A stretch of 64,000 bases of DNA from Cristatella mucedo (Eukaryota; Bryozoa; Phylactolaemata; Cristatellidae). Position 1 is the first letter of the stretch, and each line of letters opens with the position of its first letter. A model generated the notes under the pieces. The model was not told where the DNA came from. It ran no database searches and saw nothing but the letters and a program-made list of their open reading frames with translations. Positions 45,550 to 56,706 of the stretch are shown here, piece after piece. The stretch is taken from positions 565,001-629,000 of the forward strand of contig WPIO01000149.1 in NCBI GenBank assembly GCA_009760855.2. Reading direction: 5' to 3'. Position numbers and translations under genes: made by a program.

Positions 45550-46275
45550 TTATCTCGGTGCCTGTCTGGGACGAGATCTTGTCCAAATTGCTTTTATCCA
45601 ACCATTATTTAGAAACGATCGACTTGCTCTCGTCGTACACGCATGCGATAGCTTCATATGGACAGGAGCTATAGTGTGTGTGAGCTGTGCAATGCTGTCC
45701 TTTTTTCTTATAGGCAGATCACTGCTATGCCAATCGATCTCTGGTGATCCTTGGTGATGACGCATGGAGGTGAGCAGCCTACGCCCAGTTGTGTCAAAAT
45801 GGTCCGCCAAGCTTGTGGCCGGGGTACCCTGTGGCAGTGGCAGATTCGCGATCATGTCAAGCCTTTTATCTAAAGGATGTTGGATGGAATAGTAGAAGGC
45901 AAGTGCCGACGAAGAGGAGCCGCGACCGAGTCCAGCATGTCCAGGTGTTGCTTTTTTGTTGGTGTCACGACCGCTTGTCGACCTCAGCTGCTGAATTACT
46001 AGCCGGAAGCTAGGAGTAAGCAAGCTGTGTGTGCGATCAGAAGGCACGAATTGGTTCCAACACAGACGGTGGCGAAGCTGGCATCTGACGTGCTGCTCTA
46101 GCGATGCCTGCAGCCCAACGCCTGCATTTCGGCGTGCATTTATTAAGACTAGGGCTTCGGCCGTCGAGAACGATGGGCTTGCTATTTCTTGGATGGTTCG
46201 TCGTAACCTGCTTTCCTTGGAAATTGCTTCCATAGTTTTGTGGAACTCTTGTGCTACTGGCATGCATGCATGCAT
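45550..46275 (-). CDS. Unidentified 241-codon open frame
   Basis: An uninterrupted minus-strand frame in DNA of ordinary base composition, where stops should be common. It converges tail-to-tail with AASDHPPT, about 185 bp apart. The N-terminal half looks protein-like (KTMEAISKESRLRRTIQEIA, STAEALVLINARRNAGVGLQ). The middle is Ser/Gly-rich and the end has no recognisable feature. I know no family for it. The frame could begin at an acceptor such as GCATGCCAG near 46257 instead of at an ATG. It may be the last exon of an unknown gene, a degraded transposon ORF, or chance. Confidence 0.35.
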   Translation of the reverse strand: MHACMPVAQEFHKTMEAISKESRLRRTIQEIASPSFSTAEALVLINARRNAGVGLQASLEQHVRCQLRHRLCWNQFVPSDRTHSLLTPSFRLVIQQLRSTSGRDTNKKATPGHAGLGRGSSSSALAFYYSIQHPLDKRLDMIANLPLPQGTPATSLADHFDTTGRRLLTSMRHHQGSPEIDWHSSDLPIRKKDSIAQLTHTIAPVHMKLSHACTTRASRSFLNNGWIKAIWTRSRPRQAPR

Positions 46276-46359
46276 TCGATTTCGCGGGAAGCTTCTACAG
46301 TTCGTTTGTTGAGTTTTCTTACTGGAATCTTCTGGTATTTCGGAAGGAAATTAGTAAAG

Positions 46360-46505
46360 GTCGAGGCTGATTTAGCAGCCTCCCTTATATTGCGGCACAA
46401 GAGACTCCATGGTTGCCACAGTCGCTTACAGTTGGCAATAAAGGATAGCCCGTGACACGACTCGAGCTCACGACTTGTGTCGTCACTCAGGGGGTCACTA
46501 GCCGT
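46360..46505 (-). mobile_element. tRNA-derived SINE, family II
   Basis: Minus strand: box-B region GTGAGCTCGAGTCGTG, then CACGGGCTATCCTTTATTGC, CAACTGTAAGCGACTGTGGC, TCTCTTGTGCCGCAATATAA, GGGAGGCTGCTAAATCAGCC. Same architecture as the copies at 19981 and 24005. Confidence 0.7.
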
Positions 46506-47270
46506 CTAGAACCCGTTTAGCTAAACATCCAGAGCGCTGAAAATGCATGCCATCAAACGCCATCAGTTTCCTAACTCTTCAAAACTCTTTTGCTACGAGC
46601 TCACACTCAATTTCACGGGAAGCTTTTAGAGCCGTCTTGAAATGTTCGCCTAAACCATTACCTTCTTGAAGTTTTGCGTATCTCTGTCAGTCTTCTGGAA
46701 CAGATTGCCCAACTCTCCAACGACCTTATCTTTTTCCTTTCCATCGACTACAGTAAACAAACGAGACCCGTCTGCATATGCAGCCAGCCAGGTAAAGACA
46801 ACACGAACATGACTCAGGCACACTAGCGACCATTTTATCTAACGAAGCACATTAAAAGTTACCATGAAGGCGTTCATTACCCTAAGCGATGCATGTTCAC
46901 TAAGAACCAGTTTAAAAAGTAACTCAGCAAAAAATGCCAAACACCCTAGTTAAGAACGCCTCTAAGCGAAGTGCATGAACAATCATTGCTAAGTAAACAC
47001 CTAATAAAATAGCTTGACCGTAACACCGAATGAGTAGCCTACTTGCTCAGACGGTTTTTATAAAATGCTCTGAAATGGTCTCATTCCTGCATGGCTGGTT
47101 GTAGACAGAGCTTAGGTCCTTTGCTAAGGAAGCTTCCAATGGCCTTCTCAGTTGAAAATGCAGGATTTCCTTACCCTCGATGAGTCCTCTGCCGCCAGCA
47201 GGTGGATCGATTGAATCAACAAAAAGTGTCTCGTGTCTCGTAAATTTTGTTTACATTCACTTCTTATAGG
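46506..47270 (-). other. Diverged coding-like stretches on the minus strand
   Basis: Two open minus-strand segments have protein-like composition. About 46830-46645 contains YADGSRLFTVVDGKEKDKVV. About 47250-47035 contains GLIEGKEILHFQLRRPLEAS. The first resembles a reverse-transcriptase palm with YADG in place of YADD, but also fits an exon bounded by TATGCAG and GTAATG. I cannot decide, and list it as unresolved. Confidence 0.25.
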
Positions 47271-47279
47271 CCTGGATGG

Positions 47280-47510
47280 ATGCATGTCAACTCACCGGTA
47301 TCATCCATAGCATTGGCAGTTTTAGCTCGAATGAACACATGAACGAGTCACGTGAGCGATGGAAGTGCTGTCAGGAACGCATAGGTTTTCAGTTTAGATT
47401 TAAATGTAGCCAAGTCAGAAGGGCTGCTGATGCACTGCTAGTAGGTAGAGTTTCTGGCCTACGTGCATTGGGAGTGAAGGCATGGTCTCCTAAGCATTTC
47501 AAATATTGAT
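47280..47510 (-). mobile_element. LINE family B-like fragment, diverged
   Basis: Plus strand shows TTTCAGTTTAGATTTAAATG, TAGCCAAGTCAGAAGGGCTG and GAAGGCATGGTCTCC. These are the same blocks, in the same order, as in 32540-32640, but more decayed. Confidence 0.5.
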
Positions 47511-47514
47511 TAGA

Positions 47515-48062
47515 GGCACAGGTGAACGATCGGTTTTGTCGCTCACTTTTAGGTCACTTCATTCTTTGGCTCAAGCCTATCTCTCAGATATACTCCCCCA
47601 TCAGGCCAAGCGTCATACCAACCACTTTTCGGAATCCAACAGTCTACAAATACCCGTACAAAAACCTCAAGTCCTTTGGAGACCGTGCATTTAGTTCGTA
47701 TGCTCCCAAAGCCTGGAACTCCCTCCCGACCTGCGTCAGAACATCCCCTGACCTGACCACACTTAAAAAGAATTTAAAAACACCTATTTAGGACAGCATT
47801 TAGTGGGTCCCTGTGATTCGTCCTTCATGTGCTTATGCGTGCTGACACTGTTCATGCTGCCACTAACCACATTTGCATGCTGACCCTGTGCATGTCACCC
47901 CTAACCATATTATTCATTTCGTTTGTTTATCAAGCAAGATTTTACTCACCATTCAATTGCATTTCCCTTTGCAGCAAATGTAAAGCGCCTAGAGAGAGAT
48001 ACAGTTCTCTGAGGGCGCTTTATCAAGTGCATTATTATTATTATTATTATTATTATTATCGG
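47515..48062 (+). mobile_element. LINE family B, C-terminus and complete 3' end
   Basis: The protein segment LTFRSLHSLAQAYLSDILPH lies in one frame and KTPI at the ORF end in another (FGDRAFSSYAPKAWNSLPTC). Then the full 3' UTR, hairpin tail (AAAGCGCCTAGAGAGAGATA, GTTCTCTGAGGGCGCTTTAT) and (ATT)n. It is 5'-truncated at about 47515. Confidence 0.85.
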
Positions 48063-48119
48063 AGTTATTAAGAGTAGATGGCGAAAGGGAAGTCCTCCGA
48101 CGAGCAAGTAAATGAAATG

Positions 48120-48485
48120 TAATTCAATTTATCTCCGTGTGTAACTCCACAAAGCCATAAAGACTATGTGGGTGTTACTCAGAAGAGTTTTGTATAGCAC
48201 ACCCACAGCCTAAGCGGGTTTCGGTACCCTTTCGGTAGCCAACAGACTTCATCTCACGTAGCAAAGAGAAAGTGGAAGCATAGCAGAGTCAGGAGAGCAG
48301 TTGAGGTAGCGAGTAGCGTGGAAGCAGCAGCTCAGGACCGCTGAAAAGGATGAGCCATAGTCGGCAGCAGGAGAGCAGTTGTCGTTGCGTAAGAGTTGTG
48401 GAAGCGAGTTCCACAGTCTAAGACTTGCAGAGCTAAAGCTTCTGTCGCCAACGGTCTTTAAGCAGAAGAAAAAACAGCTATTAGT
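48120..48485 (-). mobile_element. LINE family A, 3' fragment
   Basis: Plus strand begins TCTCCGTGTGTAACTCCACA and runs through TCAGGACCGCTGAAAAGGAT to the R-x-W-N-S-L-P codons (GTGGAAGCGAGTTCCACAGT). It is collinear with 30630-30980 and 59820-60150. Confidence 0.8.
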
Positions 48486-48710
48486 TTTTATTGCCAGGCT
48501 GGGCAGGAGCCAGAGCAGCAGAGGGACGTAAGCCTGGGGCGATGCTCTACTTTTAAAATGCCGTGCTTGAAGCTGACTCGCTGCTCGATGAGCCAGTGCA
48601 ATTAGGAGAGGAGTAGTGTAACGTTTCAGTTTCGATTTTCACCAGCGACAAATCGCGCTGCCGAGTTTTGAATATCTGTGAGCGCCTTAATGCATAGGCT
48701 ATTCTGCGAG
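48486..48710 (-). mobile_element. Unclassified LINE RT C-terminal relic
   Basis: In minus-strand frames, DIQNSAARFVAG then LHWLIEQRVSFKHGIL match the L2/CR1 C-terminal pattern (Q-N-x-A-A-R...L-H-W-L-P...Q-R-I-x-x-K). The DNA is not close to family A or B, so it comes from a third LINE lineage. Confidence 0.55.
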
Positions 48711-49449
48711 CTGTTAGCTCAGACCTGAGTATTTAGTTGCTGGTTGAACCTGTGCATTGCCGAACGGGTCTGTTGTCGATCCGCGGCTATCATCTATCTA
48801 TGCGGAGATGTTCACTCCTGACCTTGGCGTCAGTAACTCTTACCTACTACGCTGTCATCGCCCTTTGAGCCACCTGTATTTTCCACGGTGACAGTTCAGC
48901 TGAACACGTGCCTCACAGGAGTTTGGTCCTGAACATCGGCCAATTTCCATCAGCTTAACGAGATTAACCCGAACACCACATCGCAGGAAACATTAAACGT
49001 ACTGCTGTAATGAGAGACATCCACTCTTCTAATGAGAGGTGTGGCAGTCGTCGAGTGCGAGCAATTTAGGCGTTCTATTTGACGACTGTTTGACGTTTAG
49101 AAACTGTACTGGTTAGACTTCTCATCACCAAGACACCGCGATCGTTCTCAGTCCGGAATTATACTACTTACCCCAGTGGTGTGCTGAAGATCTTACTAGC
49201 TCTGGTTCTTTCTTCGCCGGCTACGGAAGACAGCCATTAAGCCTCTGCAGTCAGTGATTGATATTGCCGTAAAGCTGGTCTCTTAATTCAGGAAGCCCAT
49301 ACATGCGTCTTCTTTGCTAACGGGCCAGGCAGTCTTCTTTGCTAACGGGCCAGGCAGTCTTCGGATTTATCAGTGGATGCAGAGCAAAATTCGTACTCTG
49401 ACCATCGTAGCTGAGCTGCTACACTAATTTCAGCTTCTATATTCCCTCA
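48711..49449. other. No gene seen
   Basis: Ordinary sequence. The only structure is a 25-bp tandem duplication (TTCTTTGCTAACGGGCCAGG unit) at 49308-49359. Confidence 0.45.
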
Positions 49450-49540
49450 GGGCAATAATAGTAATAACATGAATACATTTGTAGAGCCCCTCAGAGAACT
49501 TGATTGCTTTCTACGAACTTTACATTAGCTACATTAGCTG
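49450..49540 (-). mobile_element. LINE family B, 3' tail, diverged
   Basis: AATAATAGTAATAACATGAA, TACATTTGTAGAGCCCCTCA, GAGAACTTGATTGCTTTCTA, CGAACTTTACATTAGCT. Order as in other antisense tails. Confidence 0.6.
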
Positions 49541-49884
49541 CTCCAGCCCTAAAATCAAAGACAAATGTTGACAGTAGCTTTTGATCTGCAGGTACTGTAG
49601 ATGCCCAGTAGTGCGGCTCGCGACGTCGACACGCTTATCTCAAGCTGCTCACCCATTCAGGTCGACAGATGACACACTAATCCGCTATATATTTCGCTAC
49701 GCCTTGCTAAGTAGGTGGTAGGGCGGCTTTGCCGCTCACATGCGACCGCTCGGGAGGAGCATGGGGGAGGTCGTGGCAGCGCCTGCCACAGCCAGCGGTC
49801 GGAAATATAGCAGCAATACAGTGTGCTGCAAGAAGAAAGAACAGTTGGATCTTCTTCCACCAGCTTTGTGGCTACTTGTAACAG

Positions 49885-51805
49885 AGCGGCATCTATTGCC
49901 GTACTGTTCACGGGCCATTGCCGTCGATTGCTATGCACTTCCATCGATTGAACACTCACAACGGGCGCACAGTATGTGCCAAGCGTACAGTAAGATGTCA
50001 GATGTTACGTGAAATGAGAATCACAATTTTGGGCTGCCAGTCTGGCCAATTTGCCATGGATTGTGGTGTTGGCCCGACCGTTGCTGCCGATTGCCATGCA
50101 TGGCCAAAAGTTGACGAGCAAATCAGTTTGAAAATGCCACGGTTTCACTTAGGACGCAGCGGAATGTTATATGTAATGACAATTGGGGCTTCGAACTGCC
50201 AATTTCTCGTCGATTGACCGAAAGTTCGGTATTTTCCAGGGCTATTGCTGTCGACTGCCATTCACTGCTCGCGATTGTACGTGCGTGATTAGTTGAAAGG
50301 TCGAACATACAACGGTTTCATTTTGAATACAACGAATTGTTATTGGCAAATACATCTGAAGCATTGAGAAGCCAGTTCGTGCTTGATTTGCCTGGAATTC
50401 TAGTGGATTGCTGCTTTGAGCTGAGCCGTTTCCGTAGATTGCCATGAATAGTCCGAGATTGTAAGAACTAAATTGGTTAAAATGGTGTGGCTGCACTATA
50501 AGCAGAGTGCATTGTATTATGTATTCATACGTTGAACGTTAAGAAACCGAATTCCGGGGGCCTTTTGTTGCGGAATGCATTGGTTTGTGGTATCGGTCCG
50601 GGCCATTGCCGTTGATTGCAGTGCATTGCTTTGGAATGGTCGAGGCAATTGTAATGAAATTGTGCGGTACACTATAAAAGAAAAGTAGATCGATGAACAA
50701 TCATAGATCTTCAATTGTATGCCTACTCGTTGTTTTTCGTTCGATAGTAGTATTTTCCCGGGCTATTGCAGTTGAGTGCAGTCCAGCAGAATGTTCGAGG
50801 TAACTGGTAAAATTGTTCGAGTATGCAATAACCGAAGAGTAGAGCAATTTTCAATAATTACTATAATTTCTTCGGTAAGCCTCTTGATCTTTGGCGGGTT
50901 GCGATTTCGGACCAGGCCTTTGCAATCGTTTGCAGTGCATCACAGCGAGAACGCTCACGGGTAACAGAGCAAATTGTATGGGTGCAATTTGAACTTAGTC
51001 AAGTCTTATCTGAAGAGCTTCGCTTTGGCGATTTGAGGATGACTTGCAGTGGATTACAGTGGTATTTGCCCAGGCCGTGTCGGACGATTGCTGGGCATTT
51101 CCAGAATTCGAGTTTGCATTATTTCTTTAATTTACGCCAGTGTGCACATGAAACAGTGTGCTTTAATATACAATACAAAATGGAGCGCAGTGCAATCTAG
51201 TTCTAGTCATTCTGTAGTGGATGCGGTGGATAGCAGTGGATTGTGGTATTTTCTCGGGTCGTTGCTGTCAATTGAAACGCATTGCACGAGAACACCCGTG
51301 GCAATGCAAGTGAAATTTGGGAACACAATTTTCACAGATTTTACTGCCCTATGCAATGAAAACGAGCTTTTCGCACAGAATTTCGTCATTTTGCAGTGGA
51401 ATTCATCGGATTGCTGTGGATCGGGTTAATGGCCCGTGCAGCTGCAATATGTTTAAGTTGGCCTCGTGAAAATGCGTGAGCGAAAATGACGCGAAATTGT
51501 GTGGGTACACTTTAAATAGAGCGAAGTTGTACACTAAAACTTTCTGGAGCTTTGAGCAACTGATTTGCTATGGATTTGATTCGGCCGAAATGGATTTCAG
51601 TGGATTGAGGTAAAGGCCTCCGTCTTTGCAGCCCATTTGAATGAGTGAGCGAGCACACAGTGACATTCAATTAATTCTACTGGGTTAAAAAAAAGTCGGT
51701 GTACTGCAATATTCACTCGAAAATTGAGCTCGGCAACGCCGTGGTCTTTTTGAGGTTAGACTAATCAGTTGGGATTGCAGCGTTTCGCGGTAATTCGTCG
51801 AACCC
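49885..51805 (+). mobile_element. Second foldback-family copy, left arm missing
   Basis: It aligns in the plus direction with the core and right arm of the element at 33595-37108. Shared blocks include GGGCCATTGCCGTCGATTGC, GAATGTTATATGTAATGACA, TTTGGCGATTTGAGGATGA and the terminal GCGGTAATTCGTCGAACCC ending at 51805. No inverted left arm is found to the left of 49885, so the copy is 5'-truncated or rearranged. No coding capacity. Confidence 0.78.
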
Positions 51806-52489
51806 GACTAAAAGGATACAAGATTAGTGGCCCACACCAGAGCCGGTGCCCGCTACCAGGGGGCGGCCATTTGCGATTTCGCCACTCGGGCGGGAGCCTG
51901 ACGCAGGTTGGCGAGTGTGTCGAGTCAGTTCCATCACTAATCGAAGCGGATCGCCATAAAGAATTGCAAGACCCGGGCGCATGCACGCTCCACTTGCTAG
52001 TCTCGGCTCGGGCGACGCCGATTGGCATTTCGAAAGCTGAGCCCTGCCCGCCGCCACAACTCGCACAAGCGTTCGACGTCCCCCCTTCGAAGTCGGGTCG
52101 AGCTTACGGCGTGAGCGCTGTGCCGTCCCACGCGAGCGCCCCAAGCTCGAGCGCTCTGGGATTGCGAAGCGGAAAGTCTTTGGGCAAATATGATCGGTCG
52201 ACCTTTGCAGTCTCTCCCAGCTGGCTCGCAACTATGCCTTCTGTGAATCAGCAATACTTGAGTTTCATGCTCTGTTTATGTAGTCCACCTACTCAACTCG
52301 ACGAGATTCCTATATGTTGATACTATCCGCTGCCGCAAAATCTTCTCTTTTTTGCATAGGACTGCCTGTGTTTTTCGGACTGACCGAGGAGAGACTGCCG
52401 GTCTGAGCGAGCTCAGAGATCCACTGAACCTAATTCGTTTATTATACTAACGAATATTGAAACTACGGATCGCTGCTGGGAACCGATAG
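51806..52489. other. No gene assigned
   Basis: A 183-codon plus-strand frame (51769-52320) overlaps the foldback end and shows no domain. Two minus-strand frames overlap it. It starts within transposon sequence, so I do not call it a gene. Confidence 0.3.
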
Positions 52490-52749
52490 ATAGATTTAGC
52501 AATGGAATGCTGCAAATTTCCAGTCAAGCTAACGATTTCATGTTACAGAACACCACATTTATAGCGTTCCTAAAAACTATAGCAACTACTTATAGTCAGA
52601 GTACCCAAGCTATCGACCGGAAGCGGCCGTTGCAGACTGGTCGCTCCATCCGCCTGAAAAACGCTCGCTCTGCCCGGCGTCATCCTCCCAAGCGGACCGG
52701 CAGCCATGCTGCCGAAATGCATGCGACCAGCTGCCGGTCGTTGCTGCTG

Positions 52750-52781
<32 letters not shown>

Positions 52782-53165
52782 TTAGGTTGCATCGAGCAGA
52801 TGCGCAGTCAAATGAAGCTGCAACTGCCAATCTAGATCGACACTGAGATGCGCATGTCATATGTCAAACTAGGAGGCTGCATTAACATTGGGATTATTAG
52901 CAGCTCCTCATTTGGGAGCATTATGAATCTATGAAAGAGTATAGTAGATATTCCCGGAGTCTGTCGGACAAGCAGTCTGCTAAAGCAGCATGCTAAATGC
53001 CAGGATAATGAGTCGTGGGGCTGTTGGAGTGAGGATGAAATCTTCAATCCAACGGAGAATTTGGAAAACCGACCACCGAGGATCGAGACGCGAGAATCGC
53101 TACCGACGGCACCAACTGGACCAGGAAGAGCTCAAACAGGAGCCGCAGATAAAAATAATTACGAC
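52490..53165 (+). repeat. Unclassified repeat family C, copy 1
   Basis: Shares ordered blocks with 57235-58090 and 62635-63720: AACCGATAGATAGATTTAGC, AAGCTATCGACCGG, TCATCCTCCCAAGCGGACCG, an internal CT run (52750-52784), GGTTGCATCGAGCAG, CAACTGCCAATCTAGATC, and further right GGAGAATTTGGAAAACCGAC. No coding motif recognised. Confidence 0.75.
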
Positions 53166-53429
53166 ATTCATTTGAACCGTATACAATACATAACCGTGAG
53201 AGGACATCGATTCTTCGGAATCGGCATTCATGATAGCGGCGAAAGACGGCAATCAAGACTAGTCTTATTCGCAAAATTTGTTCGTGCACCGCTCTCGATA
53301 TGATTGAATCAATGTAAACGCATCTGAGCGTTTATGTAATAACAATGGTGAGGGATTTGGCGTGGCGGGTTCTACTCAAGATGACACTGCACTGACACTG
53401 CAGTAAATAAGAAATGCATTACCCACATG
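53166..53429. other. No gene seen
   Basis: Short stretch between repeat family C and a hAT relic. Nothing recognised. Confidence 0.4.
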
Positions 53430-54010
53430 GATATCGGACAGTTCTGCTTAAAACATGGTCTGCACTTTGGAGTATGTGACACATTTACGAAACGAGTACT
53501 CAGATGGACAATTTAAACCTGGATAGTGGCGATACTGATGAAATGGACAATGTTGAAGTAGGTACGGACTTAAAAGTGATCAGAGATGATAAATTAGGAG
53601 ACCTCGATTACTGTGATTTGCTCACAAAATCGCAAAAGATTGTTAAATTCAACAAAATTGACTTCGAAGTAATGTCTCTTGATCCAAAGAGGAAGATGAG
53701 TTCGGACGCTAGGTTGAACTGCATCTGACATAAAGACACATTGGTAATCCATCCCAATAATGTTAGAGCCGCTAGTAAAGACAGAAGTCGTCATCTGCGG
53801 GACACTGACCGAATTCAAGGCGCAGGAAATCGCATTGAAGAGAGGTTGAGAAACGATGGCATAAAACTCTAGTGCAGTCTCAAAGATCCATCTGTCACCC
53901 CGTCAAAAACTATGCGAGATTTCGCAGTTAATCTAGCGTCTCGTCTATTTGGAGTCAACTATGTAGAAGTTGTCGTCGAACAGTTATCAACATTATGCTA
54001 AAAATATGAA
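53430..54010 (+). mobile_element. hAT transposase relic, N-terminal to middle part
   Basis: Collinear with the minus-strand relic at 58490-59820: matching peptides DNLNLDSGDTDEMDN, CDLLTKSQKIVKF, SSDARLN and, after frame breaks, NLASRLFGVNYVEVVVEQLS. The C-terminal dimerisation domain, present in the other copy, is absent here. This copy lacks the SPIN-like insertion and so preserves the empty site. Confidence 0.65.
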
Positions 54011-54984
54011 TTTTCTCTATCTCTCTCTACTACTTCTTTCTACCCTCTCTCTCTCCCTCTCTCGTTCTCTTTCTCTCTCTGCATGATCTTTCTAGCTCGT
54101 CAATGATAGCATAGTCAGTCAAAGCATGGCTCGGGCTTATAGGATGACAAAAAAGGGTTGTTCCACGCTCTTTAAATCGGCCCTCATGTAAGAACCAAAC
54201 TTTAAGTCCCTGTTCTGGATTCTGAGGTTCTAGCTGGTTGCTGTATAGCTTCACTTCTCCCATTTATGTCGAAGATTGTCAACTAAGTTCTTTCCTGTAG
54301 ACCTTTAATAGCATCACTCGTAAGATCAATCTACGGAGAGATGGGGAAAAAATATCAATCCTGCCGACTAAGGCCTCGCTTGGATTAGAATCATACCTGT
54401 CAGATAGTGTCTAGGTTTATTCCTGTGGCTGAAAGATCTCGTCTTCTTCGTGCTACGAGAATCTATCTGGGTCGGCTGCTGTACTCGGTCTAAATGGCTC
54501 CTCTTGAGAAATGAATTCAGACAGGCAGCATTGACTGTAATTTATAGTCCAATGATTGTATTGTGACGATTATATGAAGCAGTACTTATTAATCCAACTC
54601 TGTATACAGCAGTGGTGATTTCTGACAGGTAATTGCGAGGTCATTAACTAGAGCTTTACAGATTTATATGTGGTCTTGCCATTGAGATTAAGTTCTCTTC
54701 AGTTCAGTTAAGTTCTCTTATGGCGATATTCGAATGATTTATATTCATATTGCAATATGAAGATGATGCAAAAAAGCAATTATCTAGCAATATTCTTGAG
54801 AATTGCCTCTATTTGATAAGAATAAATTTTGGAGCTTTGCAAAGACGATTTCTGATAGATTTACGTTCGCCTGTTGTGGATAAAATCGGATTACGGAATA
54901 GACTCAGCTTCCGCACAATCAACAGTACGAGTGAGATCATTTACAATGTTGTGAAATTCAGTGACTGCTCTCTACATTCATAAC
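54011..54984. other. No gene assigned
   Basis: CT-rich stretch at 54018-54080, then ordinary to AT-rich sequence. A degenerate LINE-B-like tail (GAGATTAAGTTCTCTT...TATGGCGATATTCGAATG) is suggested near 54665-54745. The 77-codon frame at 54750-54983 has no motif. Confidence 0.35.
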
Positions 54985-56607
54985 AATGTCAGAGAAATTT
55001 CAATCAGGGTTCAAGAGGCAGCACTCCGCTGAAACTGCTCTCCTCCGTGTTAACGATGACATTCTACGTGGCAACGATGACGGGAATGCCACTGCCCTAG
55101 CTCTGCTAGATCTGTCAGCTGCCTTCGACACTACGGATCACGATGTTCTACTTGAACGATTGAGAACGACGATCGGTCTGGCAGATAAGGCACCGGCGTG
55201 ATTTAAATTGTACTTGTCTGATCGTGTTCACTTCGTGTCGTGTGGGGGTCAGGTCTCACACACGAGCCGGGTCACCTGTGGAGTCCCTCAAGGGTCTGTA
55301 CTCGGTCCCTTGCTGTTATCCATTTGTACACAACCTCTGGGAAAAGTGATTAAGGCCCATGGAATAGGATATCACTTTTATGCTGACGATACTCAGCTGT
55401 ATTTGTCATTCAAACCGTCGGAATCTGCTGCAGCAACTGATAAACTGAATGCTTGCTTTGCCGACATTCGATCCTGGAGTCGGAAAACTTATTGAAACTA
55501 AATGACGATCAAATCGAACGGCTGCTCATAGGACAGCCTAAGCGTGTGGCTAGATTAAAAAGTTTTGCTCTTCTAATAGGTGATGCCATTGTGCGACCAT
55601 CACCACGTGCTTGAAATTTAGGTGTCGTTTTCGACAGTTGCCTCAATTTTAAAAGTTTTATTCAGAAGACTGCTTCTGCAGCTAGCCATCACGCCCAATC
55701 CCTATCCAAGATTATGAGCTGTCTTCCACAGTGGCTTGCAAAAAATTTAACTAGCTCCTTAGTTCTTTCTCGGCTTGATTATCGTAATTCTATTTTAATT
55801 GGGCTACCAAAGGAAGCTACTAGGCCACTGCACCAGACTATGAATATGGCTGCAAGGCTAGTCTTCAAGTCCCCGAGGTTTGAGCAAGTGTCTCCTTTGC
55901 TAAAAGAGCTAGGCTGGATGCCGGTTGATCAACGGATGCAGAGCAAAGTTCTTAGACTGACCCGTATTCATTCCGCCGCTTGAAGACCGCTTGAAGACCA
56001 AGCTTTAGCTCTGCAGGTCCTAGACTGTTGAACTCGCTTCCACGATTCTTTCGCAGCGACAACTACTCTCCTGCTGCCGAGTAAGGCTCATCCTTTTCAG
56101 CCGTCCTGAGCTTCTACTTTCATGCTATTCACTACCTCAACTGCTCTCCTGATGTGGTTCGGTTCGCCCATCAGAGAGCCAGCCGATGAACAACGCCAAC
56201 GGTTTATTGTACAAGGCACGGAGCAGCAAGACGCACGACTGCCGTCGCCCCCTTCTCACACTAGAGTCTCTCCCCTCCTCCACTCCTCTGGTTGACCCCG
56301 ATGATTAATCGAGGACCACAACTGTGCAGCGGCCGATCCTGATGGTGAATTCACCATCTGGCCACCAGCGGTTACCGGCCGGTGTCCATGCCACATCACA
56401 GGCTCATTAGAGGAGCCGGCATACACTCAAACTACACCTGACTCTGCTATACTTCCCACTTTCTCTTTGTTTCGTGAGGCGACGTCTGTTGGCTACCGAA
56501 TGCGTACCGAAAGCCGCTTAGGCTGTCTGTGCGCTATACAAAACTCTCCTTCGTAACACCCACATAGTCTGTCTGGCTTCGTGTAGTTACAGACATAGAT
56601 ACATTAC
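54985..56607 (+). mobile_element. L2-like LINE, family A, 5'-truncated copy interrupted by a solo LTR
   Basis: Plus-strand frames carry ALLDLSAAFDTTDHDVLLER (motif A), [38 protein letters not shown] (YADD), then after a frameshift near 55485 SRLDYRNSILIGLPKEATRP. An in-frame TGA interrupts at 55199. The 3' UTR runs to TTACAGACATAGATACATTA at 56607, with a solo LTR at 56153-56436. It is inactive by truncation, stop and frameshifts. Confidence 0.87.
56153..56436 (-). mobile_element. Solo LTR of an LTR retrotransposon
   Basis: The 284-bp insert begins TGTGGTTCGG and ends AACTACA (TG...CA ends) and is flanked by CCTGA on both sides (56148-56152 and 56437-56441), a 5-bp target duplication. Removing the insert and one CCTGA restores the LINE A sequence found in other copies. 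On the minus strand an AATAAACCGTTGG poly(A)-type signal lies about 50 bp before the end, which sets the likely orientation. No internal retroelement sequence is nearby, consistent with LTR-LTR recombination. Confidence 0.75.
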
Positions 56608-56706
56608 ATAATAATAATAGTACACTTGATAAAGCGCCCTCGGAGTACTCAATCTCTTCCTACGTGCTTTTCATTCCCTGCAAAGTAAACACGGCTTGAC
56701 GACTAA
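56608..56706 (-). mobile_element. LINE family B, 3' tail
   Basis: (AAT)n, GTACACTTGATAAAGCGCCC, TCGGAGTACTCAATCTCTTC, CTGCAAAG. It abuts the 3' end of LINE A exactly, tail to tail. Confidence 0.75.

Noticed and set aside
51769-52320. 183-codon plus-strand frame
   Set aside because: It starts inside the right arm of the second foldback copy, is overlapped by two minus-strand frames and has no recognisable domain.
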